A program made the translations under genes and the position numbers. Under the pieces are notes generated by a model. It was given only the letters and a program-made list of their open reading frames with translations. It made no database searches and had not been told where the DNA came from. A stretch of 20,080 nt of DNA from Larix sibirica (lineage: Eukaryota; Streptophyta; Pinopsida; Pinales; Pinaceae): NCBI GenBank assembly GCA_004151065.3, contig NWUY0300012767.1, forward strand, positions 7,533-27,612. The letters run 5' to 3'. Shown in pieces: positions 1 to 10,680 of the stretch; positions within the stretch are counted from its first letter, which is position 1; every line of letters begins with the position of its first letter.

Positions 1-251
1 AACCGGTTTTTATCCCAAAATCGCTAGAAAAGCGAGGCATTTTGTTGGTTTATTTTGGTACAAAATAGAAAGAAAGTTTTATTATAATTTTTTTTTTTAC
101 ATTTGAATGAAGTTTTTAAGGTTTTGTTCAATTGTGCATAGTAGAATGATGTTCTTAGAGGTTTTGTCTAATTATGAGATTTATCTACTACTATTTAGAG
201 TTTTAGAGTTTTTTATCATAAGGAAATCAAAACTTTTTGTCTAATTCCAAA

Positions 252-504
252 TAGATTTTAGGGTTGACTATGGTTTTATCATATTACTATTATTTAAGGT
301 TTTTGGATTTTTATTGGGAGCCAAAACTTTTTGCATAATCTTAGATTTTAGGGTTGATGAAGGTTTTAATTTTAAATAGATTTTAAGGTTGACTATGGTT
401 TTATCATATTACTATTATTTAAGGTTTTTGGATTTTTATTGGAAGCCAAAACTTTTTGCATAATCTTAAATAGGTTTTTAGATTTTAGGCTTGATGAAGG
501 TTTT
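252..504. repeat. Imperfect tandem repeat, two units of about 125 bp
   Basis: Two successive units begin at 252 and 377 with the same opening (TAGATTTTA, then GGTTGACTATGG) and share the block TTACTATTATTTAAGG followed by TTTTTGGATT. The second unit carries about a dozen extra bases near its end. The stretch lies about 500 bp upstream of the predicted TATA box of the ALOG gene. The left boundary of the large 5.36-kb repeat (284) falls inside the first unit, so this local repeat may have set a contig end. The preceding bases 1-251 are AT-rich with no recognisable gene. Confidence 0.8.
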
Positions 505-982
505 ATTATATTAGAGATTTGATTAATTATGTTTTTAGGATTTTGTTAAATTTGAACAATGTTCTTAAAAATTTTACTATTTACAACCTAATTTTGTATA
601 GTGAAATGATTTTTAGGGTTTTGGAACACAGATTTTACTGTTTACAATATAATTCTATACAGTGAAATTTGATGCTTTCAAAGATATTATGGAATTTTAT
701 ATAAATTGACATCATTAAAAATTGAATCAAAATTTTAAATCTAAAAATTCATTTAAATTAGTAAAAATTGGTTTTTAAAATTTTAGAATAATTATTTGTA
801 TTTAAAATTTTAGAATAATCATTTAAAATTTTAAAAATAAGATTGGTATATTTAACCTGTGAATAAATTAACTTATTTATAAAACAGCACATTATAAAAA
901 TCAAAATCTATCCATTAGTATTTTGATTAATTGGAAAAAAAATCATTAAAATTTTACAATTTTGATAATGGGATTTTCATCG

Positions 983-1016
983 CCAATGAATTGAAACTCT
1001 CCCTTCCTATATATAT
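983..1016 (+). promoter_or_regulatory. Candidate core promoter of ALOG gene copy 1 (CCAAT and TATA)
   Basis: A CCAAT motif lies at 983-987 and a TATATATAT run at 1008-1016, directly before the base composition changes from very AT-rich to mixed. If this TATA is used, transcription would start near 1040 and give a 5' leader of about 600 nt. This is inference from motif and position; no transcript evidence is available. Confidence 0.4.
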
Positions 1017-1194
1017 CGCCGTCGGATAGAAATTTAAACGGCTATGGACAGTTAAATAACGGCTGGCTTTGCTTGCATGTGAGTGCGTGCGATCTGCTGT
1101 TTTAAATTGAGAGAGACCCCTGGAATCCGGATACGCAGCCGCCCTGGTTTTCGAATTTAGAAATGAGAGAAGAAATTATAGAAGGGGATGATAA

Positions 1195-1410
1195 ATGTGG
1201 GCAAATCCCGCTATATTTAGAGGTCGTCGGGCACTCGTCAGAATAGCGTCACGTCCACCCGGGGGCGATGTCCGTGTCTGGGCCATGGCTGTTCCCACTA
1301 GTAGGTCCACCCTATGCCATTCCCTCCCCTTCCTGAGCCCTCCTCTTCCTCCGCTGCTGCTCACATTCTGGTTCATCTTTCATCTTATAATTATTATTAT
1401 CTCACTATGA
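1195..1410 (+). other. Possible upstream ORF in ALOG leader, copy 1
   Basis: An ATG at 1195 opens 71 codons that close at 1410, about 235 bases before the ALOG start. The middle is pyrimidine-rich (about 1316-1365). The predicted peptide has a hydrophobic C-terminus rich in Leu, Phe and Ile and resembles no protein I recognise. If transcription starts near 1040 it would lie inside the leader and could lower translation of the main ORF. Chance is the simpler explanation. Confidence 0.2.
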
Positions 1411-1424
1411 TGACCCTTCGCTCC

Positions 1425-1438
1425 CCGAGACGTCTCGG
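1425..1438. promoter_or_regulatory. Perfect 14-bp palindrome with GACGTC core
   Basis: CCGAGACGTCTCGG equals its own reverse complement. The GACGTC centre is the kind of core bound by plant bZIP factors as homodimers. It sits in the predicted 5' leader, about 205 bases before the ALOG ATG. The palindrome is seen directly; a role in regulation is inference. Confidence 0.35.
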
Positions 1439-1531
1439 CACTTTTTTTCTGTAAAATTTCTGCTCTGAAACAACAACAGTAGCTCAGCTACGACAGCGTC
1501 GGAGCTCTGAGCCAAGATTTCACAAGAAACA

Positions 1532-1537
1532 CACGTG
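1532..1537. promoter_or_regulatory. G-box CACGTG in ALOG leader, copy 1
   Basis: CACGTG lies within the 8-bp palindrome ACACGTGT (1531-1538), 108 bases before the ATG. G-boxes bind bHLH (including PIF) and bZIP factors, and several angiosperm ALOG genes act in light or organ-boundary responses. The motif is short, so function is only a suggestion. Confidence 0.3.
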
Positions 1538-1644
1538 TAGAGTGGATGGATTTCAAGTGAAGGAGGGAGCAAGGGTCTCAGATCGGTGCAGAAACCCCAA
1601 GAAAATTGCATAATCAAGCCGAGTTTTTGTAAGGAGTGATTTCG

Positions 1645-1673
1645 ATGAGTGCTACAGCAGGAGCCACGGAGAT

Positions 1674-1704
<31 letters not shown>

Positions 1705-2370
1705 CATGCAACGGGTGTTGTGGATGGATCGTCGTCGTCATCTGCGTCGGGGGGTCGCATGATGGAGCCCTCGTCCGCGGCGGCACCGGCGGCACCGGCG
1801 CCCATGAGCCGCTATGAGTCACAGAAACGCAGGGACTGGAACACGTTCGGGCAGTATCTGAAGAACCACAGACCCCCGCTGGCTCTGTCCAAGTGCAGCG
1901 GAGCACATGTACTAGAATTTCTGCGCTACCTGGACCAGTTCGGGAAGACCAAGGTTCACGTGCCCGCGTGCCCTTTCTTCGGGCACCCTCATCCACCGGC
2001 GCCCTGCGCATGCCCGCTCCGACAGGCCTGGGGGAGCCTCGACGCGCTTATCGGGCGCCTCCGGGCAGCCTACGAGGAGCACGGCGGGAAGCCAGAGTCG
2101 AACCCCTTCGGTGCCCGGGCTGTTCGGCTCTATCTCAGGGAAGTTAGGGATCTCCAGTCCAAGGCCCGGGGTATTGCCTACGAGAAAAAGAAGCGCAAAC
2201 GCCCTCCCCCACCACAACCACCCCAACAACAACTACAGCAACCACCGCCAGTAGTACAGCAACACCATCAACAAGCTCTTCATCTCTCCGGGATCCCGGA
2301 TCCTGCTTCAGCAAGTGTGTCCTACATGATACAAAGCTTGAATCCTAATCTCAATCACAATCAGACCTAA
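1645..2370 (+). CDS. LSH: ALOG-domain protein (LSH/G1-like transcriptional regulator), copy 1
   Basis: Predicted 241-aa nuclear protein of the plant ALOG family (Arabidopsis LSH1 and Oryza G1). These proteins are DNA-binding regulators of organ boundaries, meristem maturation and light responses; which member this is cannot be assigned. The start is the ATG at 1645, the first Met after an in-frame TAA at 1630. Order: Q9 tract (residues 11-19) and HH, Ser-rich and Ala/Pro-rich linker, then the ALOG domain (about 54-186) opening [19 protein letters not shown] zinc-binding insert has candidate ligands H105, C109, C121 and C123. The domain continues through [19 protein letters not shown] and ends in a KKKRKR nuclear-localisation cluster (181-186). 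The C-terminal 55 residues are Pro/Gln-rich. There is no intron, as is usual for the family. The domain is thought to derive from the DNA-binding part of DIRS-type tyrosine recombinases. It may be the same locus as 7006-7731. Confidence 0.95.
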
Positions 2371-2414
2371 TTTGAGGTGCGCGCCTTGTCTTGTTACTGT
2401 TTTGTAATTTCTAT

Positions 2415-2500
2415 GCCAGGCTCTATAGCTATAGACGTAGTAATAGCTATATTAACGAGGAAAGAAATCCTCACCAATGCCACGCCAGGCTCTATAGCTA
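2415..2500 (+). repeat. 17-bp direct repeat in ALOG 3' UTR region, copy 1
   Basis: GCCAGGCTCTATAGCTA occurs at 2415-2431 and again, perfectly, at 2484-2500. The first copy overlaps the 12-bp palindrome CTATAGCTATAG (2423-2434). Both lie 45-130 bases after the stop codon, so they are probably in the 3' UTR. They could form an RNA structure or a protein-binding site, but nothing proves a role. Confidence 0.7.
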
Positions 2501-5319
2501 GTAATTCTAGTAGTACTAAGCTAGATAGGTTAATCTAGGACAGGCAGCTTTCTTTCTTTTCTGATTAATCAGTCAAGGGCCTTTGCTACTTTGTATGACG
2601 ATCTGCATTCTCGAATTCTCTTGCAGAAGAATATTGTTTTACATGCGCCTGTGTGCCGTGTATGATGATTCCCTGTTAAGAGTAAATAATACAGATGCAA
2701 TCGGCTTGTTTTGTATGTTTATGTTTACTTATTGGGGTTAATTATTATATATATATGAAGGACCATGTATGAATGAATGAATATCTGTTAGGATTAAGAG
2801 CGTTTGCCATCCTCACGTGATTGTGGTTATGGCCATCTTTTTATATTTCGTCTTTGCTGAAATAATTATCCAGCACCAGCCCCTGCGAGGTGTTTGATTC
2901 AAACGCATAATGGTGGAAAACATGAATGAAACAATTAGAAATGCAGCAGGGCTTAATGCGTTTTATCACTGTGTGTTCTTGTAGGTTGATCAGTTCTAGA
3001 ATTTATTGAAAGCACAGAACAACAACAGTGTTTACCAGATAAAATCTTCTTACTTCTAATGGGTCTTAAGTTCGGCTTCATACATCTAATGGGTCTTAAC
3101 TTCGGCTAGAGATTTCAAAAATATAAGTTGAAAGGTCTATGCTGAAAGAACGTTGAAAATGAATGTCTCAGATTTTGCAATGTCCCGTGTAGAAACCAAA
3201 CAAGTAAGGAAAGAAACATTAAACCTCGGTTGAAGATGCAGGAAAAGCAAAGAAATAAAATTATAAAATCGAAAAGAGTTTGTATCCACGATTATGGAAA
3301 AGTTGAAAATGAGGTGTAATAGATCATGTTGCTATGGCTTTTTGTAAAAACAAGTAACGAGGAAGCATTTAATACTGCGAAAGATTTAAATAACAAAACG
3401 AAGTGGAACTGATCATATTGTAATGTCTCTTTTAAAAACAAGTTACGATGAAGCATTTGTGATGTTAAGATGTTTTAGAACTTCAAAAATTTAACATGGA
3501 GTACAGTATATAACAGAGAATATATGACTAAATTATATGTATGGGGATGGAGATTGAAGTATCTCAGAGATGTTCATGCGAATTATATCATTGAATATTA
3601 TCTAGTTTTGGTCCATACAGAGATGTATAATGGATCAATTTCTGTAAGATTTTTTAAACATAGAACAGTATGTGTAAAATCTTTACATAAAAAGAGATAT
3701 ATAATGGATCAATTTCAGTTTGAGATGAAAAAGTATAAATCTAAACGAGTTTTTCCTATTCATATTGTGAAAAATTGAAAATGAAGTTTGTAACAGATGC
3801 TATTTCTTTTACTCAGTAAAGCATGGAAATCTAAATAATTTGTATAATTTATTTCAGTTTGCTCTCTAAATAAAAAATATTTAGTGATACTAAGACGTTT
3901 TAGAATTTCAAAGATGAACGTTGACTGCTGGCATTGGGCAGTAGAAAGACAGCTTAGGCTTGAGGTAAATGCAACTAAGGTGCAAAATTTCTTTTGCACA
4001 AACTAAATTGAATAAATTGTATATATATAATTGGAGATGTACCACTGTGTTCAATCACGCAGAGGCTCTTGATTTTTCTCACTTCATTATTAATTAGCTT
4101 TGTGATAGAAAACATTAGGGGTGAAGATCGAAAGTGAATAATGAATTGTTGATAGTCACATCACTGAATTTGAAAACGGTGTTCCAACTAAATGGCTGGA
4201 TTTAAACATATTAAGTATGGCTTATCCAGTGAGTGAAACTTCGGACTTCATATAGTTTAAAGTTCTTTATCAGTGATATTAATATTAATATTATATACGA
4301 GGAGAGAGAGAGAAAGGGAAACAAATTTTACATACATATAAAAAGAGTATATTAAAAGTTATTTTATATTCTTCAAATTTAAGAACTAAATGATAAATGA
4401 AAAAAACATTAGTCCATTGAAATATGAACACTCCATATCTTTCTGTTTTTTTTAAAGTCCATTGAATTATGATCGAACTTTAAAGAGATGAAAGTGTCAG
4501 TCATAGTAGCAGATTTGAGAGATATAAGGAAACTAAAGGCCCAACTATATTTAAAAAATAAGAGATCTTAAGAAAATGATACTGAAATTCAAATATATAA
4601 TAGAATATTTAATTTTTAATATATGATAAAATTCAAATTTATATAAGATTATATCAGAGTGATTTGGATTATGACCATGCTCATAACGGTGTTGAGATTT
4701 TGACTATATATAAGCTTAACGGTGTTGAGATTTTGACTATATGTAAGCTTAACGTTTTTAAATGCAATGGAAGAAATATAATAGAAATTACTAGCTGCTA
4801 ATATGACTCTTAAATTGAATAATACGGACGTGGATATAATGCTTGGAATCTAGATTTCACTCTAATTCGTTATATGTCTTCCTAATTTTCTTCAATATCC
4901 TTCTTAATTTTTTCATCTCTGTAAAGTGCCAAAGAAGGACATAATCACGTGAAAATGTGAATAAAGACAGGATCAGACGAGTACAATTCTCGTTCCAGGT
5001 TTTATAATATTTGGTCTCCAACTTTGTACATAATAATGCCATGGAAAAAACGCTGCTCTTCTATGTAAGGATTGCAATTTGCAATATTCTTCTTGGTCCA
5101 CTGTTCTTAATTATCGTGTAGTGTGGAGGACGTATGTAAAAATATTTATTCCAATAAAGAGACCTTTTACAAATTCACTAAATTTTTGAAGTGTTGGTAC
5201 TGTATATGTTTGAAGTGATAGAGCTCCTTAGGAGAGAGAATTTTGGGATTTACTTAGTGGGTAAAATAAAATATTAACATAGAGGGTGTATATTAGTTGG
5301 CAATAGGGTGTATTGTTAA
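2501..5319. other. AT-rich 3' flank of ALOG copy 1, no gene seen
   Basis: About 2.8 kb of AT-rich spacer. Short ORFs at 3524-3778 (+) and 3760-3999 (-) show no known motif and sit in low-complexity sequence. The region holds faint repeated phrases, for example AGAGATGTATAATGGATC at 3619 and a close variant at 3693. Related lines of the type GAAAA(A/G)TTGAAAATGA occur near 3297 and 3768, suggesting an old eroded repeat array. A GA-rich run is at about 4300-4318. Polyadenylation of the ALOG transcript probably occurs before about 2780, but no site can be fixed. Confidence 0.6.
4685..4750. repeat. 33-bp tandem repeat, two units, copy 1
   Basis: Two adjacent 33-bp units start at 4685 and 4718, each opening AACGGTGTTGAGATTTTGAC and ending AAGCTT, with one mismatch (ATATA versus ATGTA). 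A third AACG begins immediately after. A simple local duplication. Confidence 0.85.
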
Positions 5320-5465
5320 GGCACTCTTTGAGATTAAGCTGGTGCAGACCTCGAATAGCCTGTACACCTGTGTAGGGGCAAGGGCACTGTGGATACACCT
5401 GTAGGTTAAGTGGCAGCACACAGGAATCTACCTCATGTCATGAGAGTACTAGCCCTACTCAGTTT
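5320..5465. other. GC-richer island of unknown origin, copy 1
   Basis: This stretch is clearly less AT-rich than its surroundings and contains the partly repeated phrases TACACCTGTGTAGG (from about 5361) and TACACCTGTAGG (from about 5393). It may be a fragment of an interspersed repeat. No coding motif, LTR end or RNA gene is recognisable; the short minus-strand ORF 5228-5419 looks non-coding. The remainder, 5466-5643, is AT-rich spacer with nothing recognisable. Confidence 0.35.
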
Positions 5466-5643
5466 GGATACCAAAAAAACAAAAACATCATCTAATAATT
5501 CTATTTCTAAGTTCTTGATCAATTCTGAGTTTATCATCTAAGGTCATGAATGCCCTTGTACAAAGATGGGCAAGAGATTGGACAGTATGGATATATACTG
5601 TAGATATAGGGATGCTCAACTTCTATTGAAATTTATGTGCTCA

Positions 5644-5644
5644 N
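5644..5644. other. Single N: probable scaffold join
   Basis: One undetermined base separates the two 5,360-bp copies. The sequence left of it equals the sequence ending at 11004, and the sequence right of it restarts at the equivalent of 284. A lone N at a repeat edge is typical of assemblers that insert one placeholder where contigs are predicted to overlap but could not be merged. Confidence 0.85.
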
Positions 5645-6343
5645 TTACTATTATTTAAGGTTTTTGGATTTTTATTGGGAGCCAAAACTTTTTGCATAAT
5701 CTTAGATTTTAGGGTTGATGAAGGTTTTAATTTTAAATAGATTTTAAGGTTGACTATGGTTTTATCATATTACTATTATTTAAGGTTTTTGGATTTTTAT
5801 TGGAAGCCAAAACTTTTTGCATAATCTTAAATAGGTTTTTAGATTTTAGGCTTGATGAAGGTTTTATTATATTAGAGATTTGATTAATTATGTTTTTAGG
5901 ATTTTGTTAAATTTGAACAATGTTCTTAAAAATTTTACTATTTACAACCTAATTTTGTATAGTGAAATGATTTTTAGGGTTTTGGAACACAGATTTTACT
6001 GTTTACAATATAATTCTATACAGTGAAATTTGATGCTTTCAAAGATATTATGGAATTTTATATAAATTGACATCATTAAAAATTGAATCAAAATTTTAAA
6101 TCTAAAAATTCATTTAAATTAGTAAAAATTGGTTTTTAAAATTTTAGAATAATTATTTGTATTTAAAATTTTAGAATAATCATTTAAAATTTTAAAAATA
6201 AGATTGGTATATTTAACCTGTGAATAAATTAACTTATTTATAAAACAGCACATTATAAAAATCAAAATCTATCCATTAGTATTTTGATTAATTGGAAAAA
6301 AAATCATTAAAATTTTACAATTTTGATAATGGGATTTTCATCG

Positions 6344-6377
6344 CCAATGAATTGAAACTCTCCCTTCCTATATATAT
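6344..6377 (+). promoter_or_regulatory. Candidate core promoter of ALOG gene copy 2 (CCAAT and TATA)
   Basis: Identical to copy 1: CCAAT at 6344-6348 and TATATATAT at 6369-6377. Because the copies are nearly identical throughout, the match adds no independent support for function. Confidence 0.4.
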
Positions 6378-6555
6378 CGCCGTCGGATAGAAATTTAAAC
6401 GGCTATGGACAGTTAAATAACGGCTGGCTTTGCTTGCATGTGAGTGCGTGCGATCTGCTGTTTTAAATTGAGAGAGACCCCTGGAATCCGGATACGCAGC
6501 CGCCCTGGTTTTCGAATTTAGAAATGAGAGAAGAAATTATAGAAGGGGATGATAA

Positions 6556-6771
6556 ATGTGGGCAAATCCCGCTATATTTAGAGGTCGTCGGGCACTCGTC
6601 AGAATAGCGTCACGTCCACCCGGGGGCGATGTCCGTGTCTGGGCCATGGCTGTTCCCACTAGTAGGTCCACCCTATGCCATTCCCTCCCCTTCCTGAGCC
6701 CTCCTCTTCCTCCGCTGCTGCTCACATTCTGGTTCATCTTTCATCTTATAATTATTATTATCTCACTATGA
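6556..6771 (+). other. Possible upstream ORF in ALOG leader, copy 2
   Basis: Same 71-codon ORF as at 1195-1410, unchanged, 234 bases before the second ALOG start. Conservation between near-identical copies is uninformative, so it remains a weak candidate regulatory uORF. Confidence 0.2.
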
Positions 6772-6785
6772 TGACCCTTCGCTCC

Positions 6786-6799
6786 CCGAGACGTCTCGG
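6786..6799. promoter_or_regulatory. 14-bp palindrome with GACGTC core, copy 2
   Basis: Same perfect palindrome as at 1425-1438, in the predicted leader of the second ALOG copy. Candidate bZIP-type site, unproven. Confidence 0.35.
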
Positions 6800-6892
6800 C
6801 ACTTTTTTTCTGTAAAATTTCTGCTCTGAAACAACAACAGTAGCTCAGCTACGACAGCGTCGGAGCTCTGAGCCAAGATTTCACAAGAAACA

Positions 6893-6898
6893 CACGTG
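6893..6898. promoter_or_regulatory. G-box CACGTG in ALOG leader, copy 2
   Basis: Same CACGTG as at 1532-1537, 107 bases between the motif and the second ATG. Short motif, function inferred only. Confidence 0.3.
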
Positions 6899-7005
6899 TA
6901 GAGTGGATGGATTTCAAGTGAAGGAGGGAGCAAGGGTCTCAGATCGGTGCAGAAACCCCAAGAAAATTGCATAATCAAGCCGAGTTTTTGTAAGGAGTGA
7001 TTTCG

Positions 7006-7731
7006 ATGAGTGCTACAGCAGGAGCCACGGAGATGCTGCAGCAACAGCAGCAGCAGCATCAGCATCACGCAACGGGTGTTGTGGATGGATCGTCGTCGTC
7101 ATCTGCGTCGGGGGGTCGCATGATGGAGCCCTCGTCCGCGGCGGCACCGGCGGCACCGGCGCCCATGAGCCGCTATGAGTCACAGAAACGCAGGGACTGG
7201 AACACGTTCGGGCAGTATCTGAAGAACCACAGACCCCCGCTGGCTCTGTCCAAGTGCAGCGGAGCACATGTACTGGAATTTCTGCGCTACCTGGACCAGT
7301 TCGGGAAGACCAAGGTTCACGTGCCCGCGTGCCCTTTCTTCGGGCACCCTCATCCACCGGCGCCCTGCGCATGCCCGCTCCGACAGGCCTGGGGGAGCCT
7401 CGACGCGCTTATCGGGCGCCTCCGGGCAGCCTACGAGGAGCACGGCGGGAAGCCAGAGTCGAACCCCTTCGGTGCCCGGGCTGTTCGGCTCTATCTCAGG
7501 GAAGTTAGGGATCTCCAGTCCAAGGCCCGGGGTATTGCCTACGAGAAAAAGAAGCGCAAACGCCCTCCCCCACCACAACCACCCCAACAACAACTACAGC
7601 AACCACCGCCAGTAGTACAGCAACACCATCAACAAGCTCTTCATCTCTCCGGGATCCCGGATCCTGCTTCAGCAAGTGTGTCCTACATGATACAAAGCTT
7701 GAATCCTAATCTCAATCACAATCAGACCTAA
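7006..7731 (+). CDS. LSH: ALOG-domain protein (LSH/G1-like transcriptional regulator), copy 2
   Basis: Predicted 241-aa protein, identical to that of 1645-2370 from residue 20 onward, with the same ALOG domain (about 54-186), candidate zinc ligands (H105, C109, C121, C123), KKKRKR cluster and Pro/Gln-rich tail. The difference is in the polyQ tract: residues 11-21 read [11 protein letters not shown] here and [11 protein letters not shown] in copy 1. The length is unchanged, because the four changes are substitutions and not repeat-unit gain or loss. A further synonymous change (CTA to CTG, Leu90) lies in the domain. The start is the ATG at 7006, five codons after an in-frame TAA. Both copies are intact and under the same flanks. 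This pattern suits two alleles placed side by side by the assembler, or a very young duplicate. Confidence 0.93.
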   Translation: MSATAGATEMLQQQQQQHQHHATGVVDGSSSSSASGGRMMEPSSAAAPAAPAPMSRYESQKRRDWNTFGQYLKNHRPPLALSKCSGAHVLEFLRYLDQFGKTKVHVPACPFFGHPHPPAPCACPLRQAWGSLDALIGRLRAAYEEHGGKPESNPFGARAVRLYLREVRDLQSKARGIAYEKKKRKRPPPPQPPQQQLQQPPPVVQQHHQQALHLSGIPDPASASVSYMIQSLNPNLNHNQT

Positions 7732-7775
7732 TTTGAGGTGCGCGCCTTGTCTTGTTACTGTTTTGTAATTTCTAT

Positions 7776-7861
7776 GCCAGGCTCTATAGCTATAGACGTA
7801 GTAATAGCTATATTAACGAGGAAAGAAATCCTCACCAATGCCACGCCAGGCTCTATAGCTA
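7776..7861 (+). repeat. 17-bp direct repeat in ALOG 3' UTR region, copy 2
   Basis: The same pair as at 2415-2500: GCCAGGCTCTATAGCTA at 7776-7792 and 7845-7861, with the palindrome CTATAGCTATAG overlapping the first. Confidence 0.7.
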
Positions 7862-10680
7862 GTAATTCTAGTAGTACTAAGCTAGATAGGTTAATCTAGG
7901 ACAGGCAGCTTTCTTTCTTTTCTGATTAATCAGTCAAGGGCCTTTGCTACTTTGTATGACGATCTGCATTCTCGAATTCTCTTGCAGAAGAATATTGTTT
8001 TACATGCGCCTGTGTGCCGTGTATGATGATTCCCTGTTAAGAGTAAATAATACAGATGCAATCGGCTTGTTTTGTATGTTTATGTTTACTTATTGGGGTT
8101 AATTATTATATATATATGAAGGACCATGTATGAATGAATGAATATCTGTTAGGATTAAGAGCGTTTGCCATCCTCACGTGATTGTGGTTATGGCCATCTT
8201 TTTATATTTCGTCTTTGCTGAAATAATTATCCAGCACCAGCCCCTGCGAGGTGTTTGATTCAAACGCATAATGGTGGAAAACATGAATGAAACAATTAGA
8301 AATGCAGCAGGGCTTAATGCGTTTTATCACTGTGTGTTCTTGTAGGTTGATCAGTTCTAGAATTTATTGAAAGCACAGAACAACAACAGTGTTTACCAGA
8401 TAAAATCTTCTTACTTCTAATGGGTCTTAAGTTCGGCTTCATACATCTAATGGGTCTTAACTTCGGCTAGAGATTTCAAAAATATAAGTTGAAAGGTCTA
8501 TGCTGAAAGAACGTTGAAAATGAATGTCTCAGATTTTGCAATGTCCCGTGTAGAAACCAAACAAGTAAGGAAAGAAACATTAAACCTCGGTTGAAGATGC
8601 AGGAAAAGCAAAGAAATAAAATTATAAAATCGAAAAGAGTTTGTATCCACGATTATGGAAAAGTTGAAAATGAGGTGTAATAGATCATGTTGCTATGGCT
8701 TTTTGTAAAAACAAGTAACGAGGAAGCATTTAATACTGCGAAAGATTTAAATAACAAAACGAAGTGGAACTGATCATATTGTAATGTCTCTTTTAAAAAC
8801 AAGTTACGATGAAGCATTTGTGATGTTAAGATGTTTTAGAACTTCAAAAATTTAACATGGAGTACAGTATATAACAGAGAATATATGACTAAATTATATG
8901 TATGGGGATGGAGATTGAAGTATCTCAGAGATGTTCATGCGAATTATATCATTGAATATTATCTAGTTTTGGTCCATACAGAGATGTATAATGGATCAAT
9001 TTCTGTAAGATTTTTTAAACATAGAACAGTATGTGTAAAATCTTTACATAAAAAGAGATATATAATGGATCAATTTCAGTTTGAGATGAAAAAGTATAAA
9101 TCTAAACGAGTTTTTCCTATTCATATTGTGAAAAATTGAAAATGAAGTTTGTAACAGATGCTATTTCTTTTACTCAGTAAAGCATGGAAATCTAAATAAT
9201 TTGTATAATTTATTTCAGTTTGCTCTCTAAATAAAAAATATTTAGTGATACTAAGACGTTTTAGAATTTCAAAGATGAACGTTGACTGCTGGCATTGGGC
9301 AGTAGAAAGACAGCTTAGGCTTGAGGTAAATGCAACTAAGGTGCAAAATTTCTTTTGCACAAACTAAATTGAATAAATTGTATATATATAATTGGAGATG
9401 TACCACTGTGTTCAATCACGCAGAGGCTCTTGATTTTTCTCACTTCATTATTAATTAGCTTTGTGATAGAAAACATTAGGGGTGAAGATCGAAAGTGAAT
9501 AATTAATTGTTGATAGTCACATCACTGAATTTGAAAACGGTGTTCCAACTAAATGGCTGGATTTAAACATATTAAGTATGGCTTATCCAGTGAGTGAAAC
9601 TTCGGACTTCATATAGTTTAAAGTTCTTTATCAGTGATATTAATATTAATATTATATACGAGGAGAGAGAGAGAAAGGGAAACAAATTTTACATACATAT
9701 AAAAAGAGTATATTAAAAGTTATTTTATATTCTTCAAATTTAAGAACTAAATGATAAATGAAAAAAACATTAGTCCATTGAAATATGAACACTCCATATC
9801 TTTCTGTTTTTTTTAAAGTCCATTGAATTATGATCGAACTTTAAAGAGATGAAAGTGTCAGTCATAGTAGCAGATTTGAGAGATATAAGGAAACTAAAGG
9901 CCCAACTATATTTAAAAAATAAGAGATCTTAAGAAAATGATACTGAAATTCAAATATATAATAGAATATTTAATTTTTAATATATGATAAAATTCAAATT
10001 TATATAAGATTATATCAGAGTGATTTGGATTATGACCATGCTCATAACGGTGTTGAGATTTTGACTATATATAAGCTTAACGGTGTTGAGATTTTGACTA
10101 TATGTAAGCTTAACGTTTTTAAATGCAATGGAAGAAATATAATAGAAATTACTAGCTGCTAATATGACTCTTAAATTGAATAATACGGACGTGGATATAA
10201 TGCTTGGAATCTAGATTTCACTCTAATTCGTTATATGTCTTCCTAATTTTCTTCAATATCCTTCTTAATTTTTTCATCTCTGTAAAGTGCCAAAGAAGGA
10301 CATAATCACGTGAAAATGTGAATAAAGACAGGATCAGACGAGTACAATTCTCGTTCCAGGTTTTATAATATTTGGTCTCCAACTTTGTACATAATAATGC
10401 CATGGAAAAAACGCTGCTCTTCTATGTAAGGATTGCAATTTGCAATATTCTTCTTGGTCCACTGTTCTTAATTATCGTGTAGTGTGGAGGACGTATGTAA
10501 AAATATTTATTCCAATAAAGAGACCTTTTACAAATTCACTAAATTTTTGAAGTGTTGGTACTGTATATGTTTGAAGTGATAGAGCTCCTTAGGAGAGAGA
10601 ATTTTGGGATTTACTTAGTGGGTAAAATAAAATATTAACATAGAGGGTGTATATTAGTTGGCAATAGGGTGTATTGTTAA
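7862..10680. other. AT-rich 3' flank of ALOG copy 2, no gene seen
   Basis: Equivalent of 2501-5319 and nearly identical to it; the one difference noted is T at 9504 where copy 1 has G at 4143. The short ORFs at 8885-9139 (+) and 9121-9360 (-) are the counterparts of those in copy 1 and look non-coding. Confidence 0.6.
10046..10111. repeat. 33-bp tandem repeat, two units, copy 2
   Basis: Counterpart of 4685-4750, with the same two units and the same single mismatch between them. Confidence 0.85.

Larger units (their letters stand above)
284..5643. repeat. 5,360-bp direct repeat, copy 1 (contains ALOG gene)
   Basis: This segment recurs at 5645-11004 with a constant offset of 5361 and no indel that I can see. 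Differences found by eye: 1676 A/T, 1683 G/A, 1698 G/T, 1707 T/C, 1914 A/G and 4143 G/T. The copy ends exactly at the single N at 5644. The end of the left contig therefore equals the beginning of the next contig, which is the geometry of an unmerged overlap. It may represent two alleles of one locus; a real recent tandem duplication cannot be excluded from sequence alone. Confidence 0.95.

Noticed and set aside
1636-1644. Start of the ALOG ORF three codons earlier, at 1636
   Set aside because: The codon at 1636 is GTG. A plant nuclear gene would start at the ATG at 1645, which is the first Met after the in-frame TAA at 1630.
1176-1707. Minus-strand ORFs 1176-1376 and 1405-1707 (also 6537-6737 and 6766-7068)
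   Set aside because: They run antisense to the pyrimidine-rich leader and the CAG tract; Leu runs come from reading CAG repeats backwards.
1652-2232. Minus-strand ORFs 1652-2011 and 1912-2232, plus-strand ORF 1893-2147, and their copy 2 counterparts at 7013-7615
   Set aside because: They are shadows of the GC-rich ALOG coding sequence in other frames; they show no independent motif.
3100-4000. CRISPR-like or satellite array from recurring phrases
   Set aside because: The phrases are degenerate with irregular spacing in low-complexity AT-rich plant DNA; at most an eroded repeat.
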